NCBI RefSeq assembly: GCF_023544665.1
Contig: NZ_JAMJFL010000009.1
Span: 124,001-188,000, forward strand
DNA: 64,000 nt
Direction: 5' to 3'
Source of the DNA: Streptomyces sp. YS415
Lineage (GTDB): Bacteria; Actinomycetota; Actinomycetes; Streptomycetales; Streptomycetaceae
The position numbers and the translations under genes were made by a program. The notes beneath the pieces were generated by a model. That model searched no databases. It was not told the origin of the DNA and was given only the letters and a program-made list of their open reading frames with translations. Position 1 is the stretch's first letter. Each line of letters opens with the position of its first letter. Of this stretch, positions 28,204 to 37,339 are shown piece after piece.

Positions 28204-29466
28204 TTACCGGCGTTCAAAGCGGGCCATAGCCACTGCAACCGCTCCGTAGATAACGGCGACCGTTACCACCAGGGGCACCGAGCGGCCGTCCGGCGGCAGT
28301 ATCAGGGCGGCGACTCCGGCGGCGCCGACGAAGGCGACGTTGAACAGGACGTCGTAGAGGGAGAAGACCCGGCCGCGGAAGCCGTCGTCGACCGAGGCCT
28401 GGACGACGGTGTCAGTTGCGATCTTGGCGCCCTGGGTGGTCAGCCCCAGGACGAACGCCGCCGCCAGCATGGGAGCCGCGGCGAACGGCAACCCCAGCGC
28501 GAGTTCCAGGACGGCCGCGATGCCGGCGCACACGACGATCCAGCGGCCGGGGCCGAGCCGTCGAGCCGCCCAGGGCGTCAGTACGGCCGCCGTGAAGAAG
28601 CCCGCGCCGGAGATGCCCAACGCCAGCCCCAGCAGCGCGAGTCCGTCGTTGGTGGTGGTGGAGTAGGCGTACCGGCACAGCATCAGCAGCATGACCAGCA
28701 GGGCGCCGTAGCAGAAGCGCATCAGGGTCATCGCGCCGAGCGCCCACGCGGCCTCCCGGCGTGCGGGGGTGGCCAGATGCCGTACGCCCGCCACCAGGTC
28801 GCGTGCGGTTCCGGCGAGCGACGTCCGCACGCCGGGCCGCGCCGACTCCCGGTCGGGGCCCAGCACATCGCGCGGCATCCGCAGCGACGCCAGCGCCGCG
28901 CACAGGTACAGGGCCGCGCCGAGCAGCACGACCGCCGCGTCGGAGTCCGACACCAGCAGCCGTACGGCGAAGGCGAGGCCGCCACCGACGGTCGCGGCGA
29001 GCGTCCCGGCCGTCGGCGACAGGGAGTTGGCCATCACCAGGCGCTCTTCGTCGACAACGCGCGGAAGGGCGGCGGACAGTCCGGAGAGGACGAAGCGGTT
29101 GACGGCGGTGACGCACAGGGCGGAGACGTAGAAGAGCCAGTCCGGGACGGGGCTGAGCATCAGCACCGCCGTAGCCGTGGCGAGCAGGGCGCGCAGCAGG
29201 CTGCCGTAGAGGAAGACCTGGCGGCGCTTCCAGCGGTCCAGGAGGACACCGGCGAAGGGGCCGACGAGGGAGTACGGCAGCAGCAGGACCGCCATCGCGG
29301 AGGCGATCGCGGCGGCCGAGGTCTGTTTCTCGGGGGAGAAGACGACGTAGGTGGCGAGCGCGACCTGATAGACGCCGTCGGCGCCCTGGGAGAGCAGCCG
29401 GAGGACGAGCAGGCGCCTGAAGTTGCCGAAACGCAGCAGGACGCGCAGGTCGCGGGCGACGGACAT
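28204..29466 (-). CDS. MFS transporter
   Basis: 420 residues from ATG 29466 (GAGG ten bases upstream; an in-frame GTG at 29481 is possible). About 12 membrane helices; the loop between helices 2 and 3 reads GVLLDRWKRRQVFLYGSLLRA, the MFS Motif A with Asp-Arg-x-x-Arg/Lys-Arg. The segment RLLSQGADGVYQVALATYVVF begins the first helix. The substrate is unknown; related annotated proteins are drug or lipid exporters. It is downstream of ino1 but separated by a strong terminator (29491-29518). Confidence 0.88.
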   Translation of the reverse strand: MSVARDLRVLLRFGNFRRLLVLRLLSQGADGVYQVALATYVVFSPEKQTSAAAIASAMAVLLLPYSLVGPFAGVLLDRWKRRQVFLYGSLLRALLATATAVLMLSPVPDWLFYVSALCVTAVNRFVLSGLSAALPRVVDEERLVMANSLSPTAGTLAATVGGGLAFAVRLLVSDSDAAVVLLGAALYLCAALASLRMPRDVLGPDRESARPGVRTSLAGTARDLVAGVRHLATPARREAAWALGAMTLMRFCYGALLVMLLMLCRYAYSTTTNDGLALLGLALGISGAGFFTAAVLTPWAARRLGPGRWIVVCAGIAAVLELALGLPFAAAPMLAAAFVLGLTTQGAKIATDTVVQASVDDGFRGRVFSLYDVLFNVAFVGAAGVAALILPPDGRSVPLVVTVAVIYGAVAVAMARFERR

Positions 29467-29490
29467 GGGGCTCAGCCTCACATACGGGAA

Positions 29491-29518
29491 GGTCCCCGGG
29501 TCGTACGACCCGGGGACC
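29491..29518 (-). terminator. 28-bp perfect palindrome terminator after ino1
   Basis: Arms GGTCCCCGGGTCGT and ACGACCCGGGGACC, with AGAAGG before it on the minus strand and CCTTCCC after. It is 38 bases past the ino1 stop and does not contain parS. Confidence 0.75.
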
Positions 29519-29555
29519 CTTCTCGGCTCTGGCAGGAGCAGACCGGCGAGCGTGC

Positions 29556-30638
29556 TTAGCGCTCGACCTCGCCCTTGATGAACTTCTCGACGTTGGCGTA
29601 CGCCTCGTCGTCGAAGTACTGGACCGGCGGGGACTTCATGAAGTAGCTCGACGCCGAGAGGATCGGGCCGCCGATGCCGCGGTCCTTGGCGATCTTCGCG
29701 GCGCGCAGGGCGTCGATGATGACACCCGCGGAGTTCGGGGAGTCCCAGACCTCGAGCTTGTACTCCAGGTTCAGCGGAACGTCACCGAAGGCGCGGCCCT
29801 CGAGGCGGACGTACGCCCACTTGCGGTCGTCCAGCCAGGCCACGTAGTCCGACGGGCCGATGTGGACGTTCTTCTCGCCCATGTCGCGGTCGGGGATCTG
29901 CGAGGTGACGGCCTGCGTCTTCGAGATCTTCTTGGACTCGAGGCGGTCGCGCTCCAGCATGTTCTTGAAGTCCATGTTGCCGCCGACGTTGAGCTGCATG
30001 GTGCGCTCGAGACGGACACCGCGGTCCTCGAACAGCTTCGCCATCACGCGGTGCGTGATGGTGGCGCCGACCTGCGACTTGATGTCGTCGCCGACGATCG
30101 GGACGCCCGCCTCGGTGAACTTGTCCGCCCACTCCTTGGTGCCGGCGATGAAGACCGGGAGGGCGTTGACGAAGGCGACCTTGGCGTCGATGGCGCACTG
30201 GGCGTAGAACTTCGCCGCGTCCTCGGAACCGACGGGCAGGTAGCAGACGAGGACGTCGACCTGGCGGTCCTTGAGGATCTGGACGACGTCGACCGGCTCC
30301 TCGGCGGACTCCTCGATGGTCTCGCGGTAGTACTTGCCGAGACCGTCCAGGGTGTGACCGCGCTGGACCGTGACGCCCTTGCTCGGGACGTCGCAGATCT
30401 TGATGGTGTTGTTCTCGCTGGCACCGATGGCGTCCGAGAGGTCGAGGCCGACCTTCTTCGCGTCGACGTCGAAGGCGGCGACGAACTCGACGTCACCGAC
30501 GTGGTAGTCGCCGAACTGCACATGCATCAGGCCCGGGACCTTGGACGCCGGGTCGGCGTCCTTGTAGTACTCGACGCCCTGCACCAGCGATGCGGCGCAG
30601 TTGCCCACGCCGACGATGGCTACGCGAACCGAACCCAT
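29556..30638 (-). CDS. ino1: Inositol-3-phosphate synthase
   Basis: 360 residues, the usual actinobacterial length. It converts glucose-6-phosphate to inositol-3-phosphate, feeding phosphatidylinositol and mycothiol. NAD-binding [12 protein letters not shown] at 10-21, then [33 protein letters not shown] and [11 protein letters not shown] are family motifs. The ATG at 30638 follows AGGGAG; a longer frame to 30686 would overlap padR. It lies 44 bases after padR and is probably co-transcribed and under PadR control. Confidence 0.95.
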   Translation of the reverse strand: MGSVRVAIVGVGNCAASLVQGVEYYKDADPASKVPGLMHVQFGDYHVGDVEFVAAFDVDAKKVGLDLSDAIGASENNTIKICDVPSKGVTVQRGHTLDGLGKYYRETIEESAEEPVDVVQILKDRQVDVLVCYLPVGSEDAAKFYAQCAIDAKVAFVNALPVFIAGTKEWADKFTEAGVPIVGDDIKSQVGATITHRVMAKLFEDRGVRLERTMQLNVGGNMDFKNMLERDRLESKKISKTQAVTSQIPDRDMGEKNVHIGPSDYVAWLDDRKWAYVRLEGRAFGDVPLNLEYKLEVWDSPNSAGVIIDALRAAKIAKDRGIGGPILSASSYFMKSPPVQYFDDEAYANVEKFIKGEVER

Positions 30639-30682
30639 TCCGGTTGCTCCCTGTGTGTACGAGTGAGGCCCAAAGCGAGCTC

Positions 30683-31366
30683 TCACGTGGCGGTGTCGTC
30701 GGGCGTATCCGTCCCGGGGTCGTCCCCGGGACGGGGCAGGCCGCCCGTCGCTCCAGATGTGGTGTCCTGCTGAGCGGGTCCCCCGGTGGCGGACCCCTTG
30801 AGGTCCCTCCCGGCCCGCTCGCTCTCGATGAGCTCGTTCAGCCAGCGCACTTCGCGCTCCACGGACTCCATTCCGTGGCGCTGGAGCTCAAGCGTGTAGT
30901 CGTCGAGGCGCTCCCTGGTGCGCGCCAGGGAGGCGCGCATCTTCTCCAGGCGCTCCTCCAGGCGGCTGCGGCGGCCCTCCAGCACGCGCATGCGGACATC
31001 GCGCGAGGTCTGCCCGAAGAAGGCGAACCGAGCGGCGAAGTGCTCGTCCTCGTACGCGTCGGGGCCGGTCTGGGAGAGCAGGTCCTCGAAGTGCTCCTTA
31101 CCTTCCGCCGTCAACCGGTAGACGATCTTGGCTCGGCGGCCGGCGAGGGACGCTGCGAGGGCGTCCTCGGGGGCGCTCCCCGGCTCCTCGATCAACCAGC
31201 CGTTGGCGACCAGCGTCTTGAGGCAGGGGTAGAGGGTCCCGTAGCTGAACGCACGGAACACGCCCAGTGACGTATTGAGTCGTTTGCGCAGCTCATAGCC
31301 GTGCATCGGGGACTCGCGGAGCAGACCGAGGACGGCGAACTCAAGGATCCCGGAACGCCGGCTCAT
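30683..31366 (-). CDS. PadR-family transcriptional regulator
   Basis: 227 residues. The N-terminal winged helix ([25 protein letters not shown], then [19 protein letters not shown]) is a textbook PadR domain; a C-terminal coiled coil (~125-180, [19 protein letters not shown]) mediates dimerisation; the last ~35 residues are disordered. It sits immediately upstream of ino1 and below a perfect inverted repeat that overlaps its own predicted promoter, so autorepression and control of inositol synthesis are likely. Effector unknown. Confidence 0.9.
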   Translation of the reverse strand: MSRRSGILEFAVLGLLRESPMHGYELRKRLNTSLGVFRAFSYGTLYPCLKTLVANGWLIEEPGSAPEDALAASLAGRRAKIVYRLTAEGKEHFEDLLSQTGPDAYEDEHFAARFAFFGQTSRDVRMRVLEGRRSRLEERLEKMRASLARTRERLDDYTLELQRHGMESVEREVRWLNELIESERAGRDLKGSATGGPAQQDTTSGATGGLPRPGDDPGTDTPDDTAT

Positions 31367-31394
31367 CCTCTCGCCTCCTCGTCTTATCTCGCGC

Positions 31395-31417
31395 TGATGT
31401 ATCGACTCGATACATCA
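31395..31417. promoter_or_regulatory. Probable PadR operator
   Basis: Perfect 23-base inverted repeat: TGATGTATCGA, one base, TCGATACATCA. The ATGT...ACAT ends fit PadR-family sites. It covers the predicted transcription start of padR-ino1. Confidence 0.7.
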
Positions 31418-31419
31418 TG

Positions 31420-31448
31420 ACGATAGAACGGCCTCCCGGCTGCGACAA
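31420..31448 (-). promoter_or_regulatory. padR-ino1 promoter
   Basis: -35 TTGTCG (31443-31448), 17-base spacer, -10 TATCGT (31420-31425). The start would fall inside the operator. Confidence 0.65.
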
Positions 31449-31721
31449 GAGGGAGGAAGGTGAACGGGATCACATCACTGATTCATGGGATACGAGTTGC
31501 CTGATTTGGGGTGAACTTCGGTGCTAGGCAGGTTTTGACGGTGCGTAGTCTGTGCGCCATGCACACCACCGGGAACCAAGTGACGTCTGGGGGCGTCGTC
31601 GTCCTCGGTGCAGTACGGGTGAATGCGGGAGCGACCGCATCCGTACTTCGGGGGGACCGGAAACCTGCCGCCGTTTCCAGGCGCGTCACACGGGTGCGCC
31701 TGCCCGAGGAGTAGTCGTTCG

Positions 31722-34403
31722 ATGAGCGAGCACCGTCGCAAACCGCCGCAGCCGCAGGGAGGCGGACGTGCCGCGGCCCGACGCGGCCAGTCCGGCTCGT
31801 CCTCCGGCCGCCGCGCGGCACCGCGAGGCGCCACCGGGTCACCCGCCGACTCCTATGGGACGAGTACCCATGGGTCGGAGTCGTACGGTGCGGGTGGTGA
31901 GGAGCGTCCGTACAGCGGTCGCGCCGAGGCCCGCCGCGCGGCCCAGAGAAGTGGGGGTGGCCGCCGCAGAGCGGCCGAGCCCGGCCGGGGTGTTCCCGGC
32001 GGCCCCGGGAGGGGGCGGGCCCGGGCCACCGGACCCGTCAAGAAGCGGATCGTCGACTATCCGCGCGCGGGCAGGTACGGCTGGCAGCGCTGGGTGCCGT
32101 CCTGGAAGCTCGTGTCCGGCCTGTGCGTGGGCTTCTTCGGCAGCCTCGTGGCCATCGCGGGCATCGGCTACGCCATGGTGGGCGTCCCCGACGTGGCCAA
32201 GACCGCCGAGGCGCAGAACAACGTCTTCTACTGGTCCGACGGCTCCCAGATGGTCGCCACGGGTGGTGAGACCAACCGACAGATCGTCAGTCTGGAGCAG
32301 ATCCCCGAGGAGATGCGCAACGCGGTCATCTCCCAGGAGAACAAGACCTTCATGACGGACAGCGGCATCGACCCCAAGGGCATTGCCCGCGCCGTGCTCA
32401 ACATGGCCAGGGGTGGCGAGACGCAGGGTGGCTCGACCATCACCCAGCAGTTCGTCAAGAACGCGATGCTGGACGACCAGTCGCAGACGATCTCCCGCAA
32501 GTTCCAGGAGATCTTCGTCTCGGTCAAGGTGGGCGCCAAGTTCTCCAAGGACCAGATCATGGCCGGCTACCTGAACTCCGCCTACTACGGACGCGGCGCC
32601 TACGGCATCCAGGCCGCCTCGCGGGCGTACTTCAACAAGGACTCCGTCGACCTCAACCCCGGGCAGTGCGCCTTCCTTGCCGCAATGCTCAAGGGAGCGA
32701 CCTACTACGACCCGGCCGGTGCGGAGTCCATCGACCCGGCGGCCACGCGCGAGGCGAACAGCAAGCGGGCCCAGATCCAGATGCAGGACACGCTGGACAA
32801 GATGGTCGAGTACGGCCACCTCGACGCTGCGACCCGGGCCAAGTACACGGAGCTCCCGGAGTACCAGAACCCTCGGTCGAACACCGCGCTGAGCGGCCAG
32901 GTCGGCTACCTGGTCGACCTCGCCAAGGCGTACGTCATCAACAACACGAACATCACCGCCGAGGACCTCCAGCAGGGCGGCTACTCGATCTACACGACCT
33001 TCGAAAAGAAGAAGGTCAAGGAGCTCGAGGCCGCGGTCAAGAAGGTCCTGAAGGAGAACATCGACCCCAAGAAGCGCTCGAAGGACACCCACGTCCAGTT
33101 CGGCGGGGCTTCGGTGGACCCGGAGACGGGTGCCATCCGGGCGATCTACGGCGGTGAGGACGCGACCAAGCACTTCACCAACAACGCCGACGTCACCGGC
33201 GCCCAGGTCGGCTCGACGTTCAAGCCCTTCGTCCTCGCGGCCGCCATGAAGTGGGGTGTCCGTGATCCCGAGGGACTTCCGGAGCAGGCCCAGGACGAGC
33301 GGACCAAGGTGTCCCCGAAGAGCCTGTACAGCGGCCAGCACCACCTCAAGATCAAGAACTACGACGGGACCGTCTGGCACGACGACAAGGGCAAGGAGTG
33401 GCTCCAGGCCAACGACGGCGACGAGTCGCTCGGCGACCCGCCGAACTACCAGATCGACCTGCGCACCGCGATGCAGTTCTCGGCGAACTCCGCCTTCGTG
33501 CAACTCGGCATGGACGTCGGTCTGGACAAGGTGAAGGAGGCCGCCGTCGACGCGGGGATCAAGGAGGACACCCTGACGGGTACGACCTTCCCTTCCTTCT
33601 CCATCGGCATCTCCGAACCCAGCGCGATCCGCATGGCGGGCTCGTACGCCACGTTCGCGGCCAGCGGCAAGCAGCGTGAGCCGTTCTCCGTGACGGAGGT
33701 CAAGAGTGAGGCAGGCACGGTCTTCCGGCACAAGGTCCTGACGGAGCAGGCCTTCACCGCGCAGGTGGCCGACAACGTCACCGACGTGCTGAAGACCGTG
33801 GTCGAGAAGGGTACGGGTACCAGCGCCCAGCTGACCGGCCGGGAGGTGGCCGGCAAGACCGGTACCACCGACGGCAACAGGTCGGCGTGGTTCGTCGGGT
33901 ACACCCCGCAGTTGTCGACCGCGATCAGCATGTTCCGTTACCCCGACGACGAGAAGATCAAGAACCGCAGGTTCCTGAAGATGTACGGCACGGGTGGCCA
34001 GCAGTCGATCCACGGCTCTTCGTTCCCGGCCGAGATCTGGCAGGACTACATGGAGCAGGCGCTGAAGGGGGAGCCTGCCAAGGCCTTCCCCACCCCGGAG
34101 CCCATCGGTGAGGTCATCAACGACGTCCCGGATCCGACGCCGACTCCCACGGTCAGCGAGACGGAGGAGCCCAGCCCGACGCCGACTCCGACACCCAGCC
34201 AGACGGAGCCCTCTCCGACGCCGTCCGCGAGCGAAACCTGTCAGTGGGGCTGGTGCGAGGACGACGGAGGCACGGACACCGGTGGCACGGACGGGGGCGT
34301 GACCACGTCTCCCTCGCCGACGGAGAGCAGTGATCCAGGCGGCGGAAACGGCAATGGCAACGGCAACGGCGGACTATTCGGCGGGGGCGACTCGACCGGT
34401 TAG
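31722..34403 (+). CDS. Bifunctional class A penicillin-binding protein
   Basis: 893 residues. A basic, Gly/Arg/Ser-rich cytoplasmic segment (1-125), one membrane helix (~130-152), a GT51 glycosyltransferase domain with catalytic Glu206 (SQENKTF) and GGSTITQQFVKN, and a transpeptidase with S498-TFK, S587-AN and K712-TG. The C-terminus is a Pro/Thr/Ser spacer, a short CQWGWC, and a Gly/Asn/Asp-rich tail. It polymerises and crosslinks peptidoglycan. ATG 31722 with GAGGAG upstream; the frame upstream to 31623 is not used. Terminator and parS follow. Confidence 0.95.
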   Translation: MSEHRRKPPQPQGGGRAAARRGQSGSSSGRRAAPRGATGSPADSYGTSTHGSESYGAGGEERPYSGRAEARRAAQRSGGGRRRAAEPGRGVPGGPGRGRARATGPVKKRIVDYPRAGRYGWQRWVPSWKLVSGLCVGFFGSLVAIAGIGYAMVGVPDVAKTAEAQNNVFYWSDGSQMVATGGETNRQIVSLEQIPEEMRNAVISQENKTFMTDSGIDPKGIARAVLNMARGGETQGGSTITQQFVKNAMLDDQSQTISRKFQEIFVSVKVGAKFSKDQIMAGYLNSAYYGRGAYGIQAASRAYFNKDSVDLNPGQCAFLAAMLKGATYYDPAGAESIDPAATREANSKRAQIQMQDTLDKMVEYGHLDAATRAKYTELPEYQNPRSNTALSGQVGYLVDLAKAYVINNTNITAEDLQQGGYSIYTTFEKKKVKELEAAVKKVLKENIDPKKRSKDTHVQFGGASVDPETGAIRAIYGGEDATKHFTNNADVTGAQVGSTFKPFVLAAAMKWGVRDPEGLPEQAQDERTKVSPKSLYSGQHHLKIKNYDGTVWHDDKGKEWLQANDGDESLGDPPNYQIDLRTAMQFSANSAFVQLGMDVGLDKVKEAAVDAGIKEDTLTGTTFPSFSIGISEPSAIRMAGSYATFAASGKQREPFSVTEVKSEAGTVFRHKVLTEQAFTAQVADNVTDVLKTVVEKGTGTSAQLTGREVAGKTGTTDGNRSAWFVGYTPQLSTAISMFRYPDDEKIKNRRFLKMYGTGGQQSIHGSSFPAEIWQDYMEQALKGEPAKAFPTPEPIGEVINDVPDPTPTPTVSETEEPSPTPTPTPSQTEPSPTPSASETCQWGWCEDDGGTDTGGTDGGVTTSPSPTESSDPGGGNGNGNGNGGLFGGGDSTG

Positions 34404-34462
34404 TCCGGCCGGCCGGGAATCCGGTGGGCGTCCGCTTGGGCGCCATATCGCCCGCCGAGGGT

Positions 34463-34476
34463 GTTTCACGTGAAAC
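34463..34476. other. parS site 8 (perfect)
   Basis: GTTTCACGTGAAAC with T..A flanks, 60 bases past the PBP stop and two bases before its terminator. Confidence 0.95.
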
Positions 34477-34478
34477 AT

Positions 34479-34509
34479 GGGCCGCCGCACCGACCAGGTG
34501 CGGCGGCCC
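34479..34509 (+). terminator. Terminator after the PBP gene
   Basis: Arms GGGCCGCCGCAC and GTGCGGCGGCCC around a 7-base loop. Confidence 0.8.
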
Positions 34510-34547
34510 TCGCCGTGTTCCCAGGCAGGTACGGCAGGATGTGCCCC

Positions 34548-36047
34548 ATGCCCAGTGCAGAGACGACGCAATCGAGCGTGCACGAGCCGGACCCGGTGCG
34601 GCCGACCAAGGACGACGAGGTGGCCCGCAGCGGGAGTGAGCTGATCGGCGGCCCCATCGGCCGGCGTGCCCTGCTGGGGACGTCGTGGTGGACCCCGGTG
34701 CGGATCATCGCGCTCGTGGCGATCGGCGTGTTCACCCTCGGCCTGGTCCAGAAGGCGCCCTGCTACAACGGCGCCTGGTTCTTCGGCGCCAGCTCGCAGT
34801 ACACGCACGCCTGCTACTCCGACATCCCGCACCTCTACCAGGGGCGTGGCTTCGCCGACGGCCTGGTGCCGTACTTCGACAGGCTCTCCGGGGACATGGA
34901 GTACCTCGAATACCCGGTGCTGACCGGGGTGTTCATGGAGGTCGCGTCCTGGCTCACGCCTGGCAGCGGCAGCATTCAGGACCAGGAGAAGTGGTACTGG
35001 ATGGTCAACGCGGGGATGCTGATGGCCTGCGCGGCCGTCATCGCCGTCTGTGTGGCCCGTACGCATGCCCGGCGTCCCTGGGACGGACTGCTCGTCGCGC
35101 TGGCGCCCGCCTTCGCGCTGACCGCCACCATCAACTGGGACCTGCTGGCCGTCGCCCTGACGGCCGCCGCGATGCTGATGTGGTCGCGAGGCCGCCCGCT
35201 CGCCTTCGGCGTCCTCCTGGGGCTCGCCACGGCCGCCAAGCTCTATCCGGTCCTGCTGCTCGGCGCGCTGCTCGTGCTGTGCTGGCGGGCGGGGAAATGG
35301 CGGGACTTCGGCAAGGCACTGGGCGCTACGGCCGTGGCCTGGGCGGTCGTCAACGGCCCGGTGATGCTGCTCGCCTTCGACGGCTGGTCGAAGTTCTACA
35401 CCTTCAGCCAGGAGCGCGGCGTCGACTTCGGGTCCTTCTGGCTGATCATGGCCCAGAACTCCAGTGACCCGCTCTCCACGGACACCGTCAACAACCTCGC
35501 CACGCTGCTGATGCTGCTGTGCTGCGCCGGTGTCGCCGCGCTCACGCTGACGGCACCGCGGCGGCCGCGGTTCGCGCAGCTCGCCTTCCTGATCGTGGCG
35601 GCGTTCATCCTCACCAACAAGGTCTACTCACCGCAGTACGTGCTGTGGCTGATCCCGCTGGCCGCGCTGGCCCGGCCCAAGTGGCGGGACTTCCTGATCT
35701 GGCAGGCCTGCGAGGTGGCGTACTTCCTGGGCATCTGGATGTACCTCGCGTACACGACCAGCGGAGACGCCCACAAGGGTCTGCCGACCGACGGCTACCA
35801 CTGGGCCATCGTCGTGCATCTGCTGGGCACGCTCTACCTGTGCGCGGTGATCGTCCGGGACATCCTCATGCCGGAGCGGGACGTGGTGCGCCGGGCGGGT
35901 GACGACGACCCCTCTGGCGGTGTGCTCGACGGGGCCGAGGACGTCTTCGTGCTCGGTGCCGCGGCCCATCCGCCCAAGCACGCGGCGCACTTCGACGGGC
36001 CGCAGGTGGAGTGGGGCGGGCCGGGGACGGGCGAGCGTTCGCTCTGA
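34548..36047 (+). CDS. GT87-like polytopic membrane glycosyltransferase
   Basis: 499 residues from ATG 34548 (AGG nine bases upstream; ATG 34539 is an alternative). About ten membrane helices, with PCYNGAWFFGASSQYTHACYSDIPHLYQGRG (split: PCYNGAWFFG, CYSDIPHLY) containing the acidic Asp of GT-C enzymes and YLEYPVLTGVFMEVA. It resembles GT87/DUF2029 polyprenyl-phosphate mannosyltransferases that build cell-envelope glycans. The cytoplasmic C-terminal ~50 residues are acidic. Substrate unknown. It lies downstream of the PBP but after a terminator. Confidence 0.85.
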   Translation: MPSAETTQSSVHEPDPVRPTKDDEVARSGSELIGGPIGRRALLGTSWWTPVRIIALVAIGVFTLGLVQKAPCYNGAWFFGASSQYTHACYSDIPHLYQGRGFADGLVPYFDRLSGDMEYLEYPVLTGVFMEVASWLTPGSGSIQDQEKWYWMVNAGMLMACAAVIAVCVARTHARRPWDGLLVALAPAFALTATINWDLLAVALTAAAMLMWSRGRPLAFGVLLGLATAAKLYPVLLLGALLVLCWRAGKWRDFGKALGATAVAWAVVNGPVMLLAFDGWSKFYTFSQERGVDFGSFWLIMAQNSSDPLSTDTVNNLATLLMLLCCAGVAALTLTAPRRPRFAQLAFLIVAAFILTNKVYSPQYVLWLIPLAALARPKWRDFLIWQACEVAYFLGIWMYLAYTTSGDAHKGLPTDGYHWAIVVHLLGTLYLCAVIVRDILMPERDVVRRAGDDDPSGGVLDGAEDVFVLGAAAHPPKHAAHFDGPQVEWGGPGTGERSL

Positions 36048-36177
36048 GCGAACAACCTCAGAGCGGACAGCCCTCTGAGGGACGCGGATGACGCGAACGA
36101 CCTGCGAGGGGCGTGGCCCGAACGACCTGCGGGGTGTGGGTGACGTGCGTGGCCGCCGAGGGCCGTGAGCGATGCGA

Positions 36178-36211
36178 AAGGCCGTGCGCGGGAGAACCGT
36201 GCACGGCCTTT
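36178..36211. terminator. Bidirectional terminator between the GT87-like and racemase-fold genes
   Basis: Arms AAAGGCCGTGC and GCACGGCCTTT with a 12-base loop, in a convergent gap. The preceding ~120 bases contain CGAACGACCTGCG twice. Confidence 0.8.
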
Positions 36212-36233
36212 CTGTTGCCCCGGCGGGCGATGC

Positions 36234-37265
36234 TCAGCGGTCGACGATGCGGTCGAACTGCGTGGTCGTGTGGCGCAGATGGGCCACCAGTTCGTCGCCC
36301 ACCTTCGGCTCCGGCGCGTCCGAGGGCACGAACAGGATGGAGACCTGCATGTGCGGCGGCTCGGCGAACCAGCGCTGCTTGCCGCCCCAGACGAACGGAG
36401 AAAGGTTCCGGTTGACGGTGGCGAGGCCGGCCCGGGCGACGCCCTTGGCGCGCGGCATGACGCCGTGCAGGGCCTTGGGGGCCTCCAGGCCCACCCCGTG
36501 CGACGTGCCGCCCGCCACGACCACCAGGAAGCCGTCGGAGGCCGCCTTCTGCTGCCGGTAGCCGAAACGGTCACCCTTGGAGACGCGGGTGACGTCCAGG
36601 ACGGCACCGCTGTACTCCGTGGCGTCGTGGTCGCCCAGCCAGAGCCGGGTGCCGATGCGGGCACGGAAGCGGGTCTGCGGGAACTGCTGCTGGAGCCGGG
36701 CGAGTTCATCTGCCTTGAGGTGGCTGACGAACATCGTGTGCAGCGGCAGCCGGGCCGCGCGCAGGCGGTCCATCCAGCCGATGACCTCCTCGACGGCGTC
36801 CGAGCCGTCGGTGCGGTCCAGCGGCAGGTGGATGGCGAAGCCCTCCAGGCGGACGTTCTCTATGGCGGAGTGCAGCTGCGGGAGGTCCTGCTCGCTCACG
36901 CCGTGCCGCTTCATCGAGGACATCACCTCGATGACCACCCGGGCCCCCACGAGGCCGTACACGCCGTCGATCGAGGACACCGAGCGGATGACCCGGTCGG
37001 GCAGCGGCACCGGTTCCTCGCCGCGCCGGTAGGGCGTCAGCACCAGCAGGTCACCGCCGAACCAGTCCTTGATGCGCGCGGCCTCGTAGGTGGTGCCGAC
37101 CGCGAGGACGTCCGAGCCCAGCCGGGTGGCCTCCTCCGCCAGGCGTTCGTGCCCGAAGCCGTAGCCGTTGCCCTTGCAGACCGGGACGAGGCCCGGGAAC
37201 TGCTCCTGCACGTGCTTGTGGTGCGCCCGCCAGCGCGCGGTGTCGACGTAGAGCGTGAGCGCCAT
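36234..37265 (-). CDS. Alanine racemase-fold PLP enzyme
   Basis: 343 residues. The N-terminal TIM-barrel carries the PLP Lys31 in VCKGNGYGFGHE, as in alanine racemases; the C-terminal part is beta-rich with YRQQKAASDGFLVVVAGGTSHG. It is shorter than true alanine racemase and lacks the clear catalytic Tyr motif of Alr, so racemase activity is uncertain. It sits next to a FemX-like ligase 74 bases upstream on the same strand; both may act in peptidoglycan interpeptide assembly. ATG at 37265. Confidence 0.85.
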   Translation of the reverse strand: MALTLYVDTARWRAHHKHVQEQFPGLVPVCKGNGYGFGHERLAEEATRLGSDVLAVGTTYEAARIKDWFGGDLLVLTPYRRGEEPVPLPDRVIRSVSSIDGVYGLVGARVVIEVMSSMKRHGVSEQDLPQLHSAIENVRLEGFAIHLPLDRTDGSDAVEEVIGWMDRLRAARLPLHTMFVSHLKADELARLQQQFPQTRFRARIGTRLWLGDHDATEYSGAVLDVTRVSKGDRFGYRQQKAASDGFLVVVAGGTSHGVGLEAPKALHGVMPRAKGVARAGLATVNRNLSPFVWGGKQRWFAEPPHMQVSILFVPSDAPEPKVGDELVAHLRHTTTQFDRIVDR

Positions 37266-37339
37266 GGCCGGACCTGGAACCTTTCTGGTGGCTGCGGTGT
37301 ATCAGAGGTATGGAAGCTATCGAAGCAAATGCCTGGGGC

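Larger units (their letters stand above)
31367..31721. other. Intergenic region between padR and the PBP gene
   Basis: Divergent 355-base gap. The padR side holds the operator and promoter. The PBP side has a TAGTCT (31544-31549) after TTGACG but with an unsuitable spacing. A 51-codon frame (31560-31714) ends just before the PBP ribosome site; it has no clear start signal and I treat it as leader. Confidence 0.4.

Noticed and set aside
31560..31714. 51-codon frame before the PBP gene
   Set aside because: No ribosome site and it overlaps the probable leader; not convincing as a gene.
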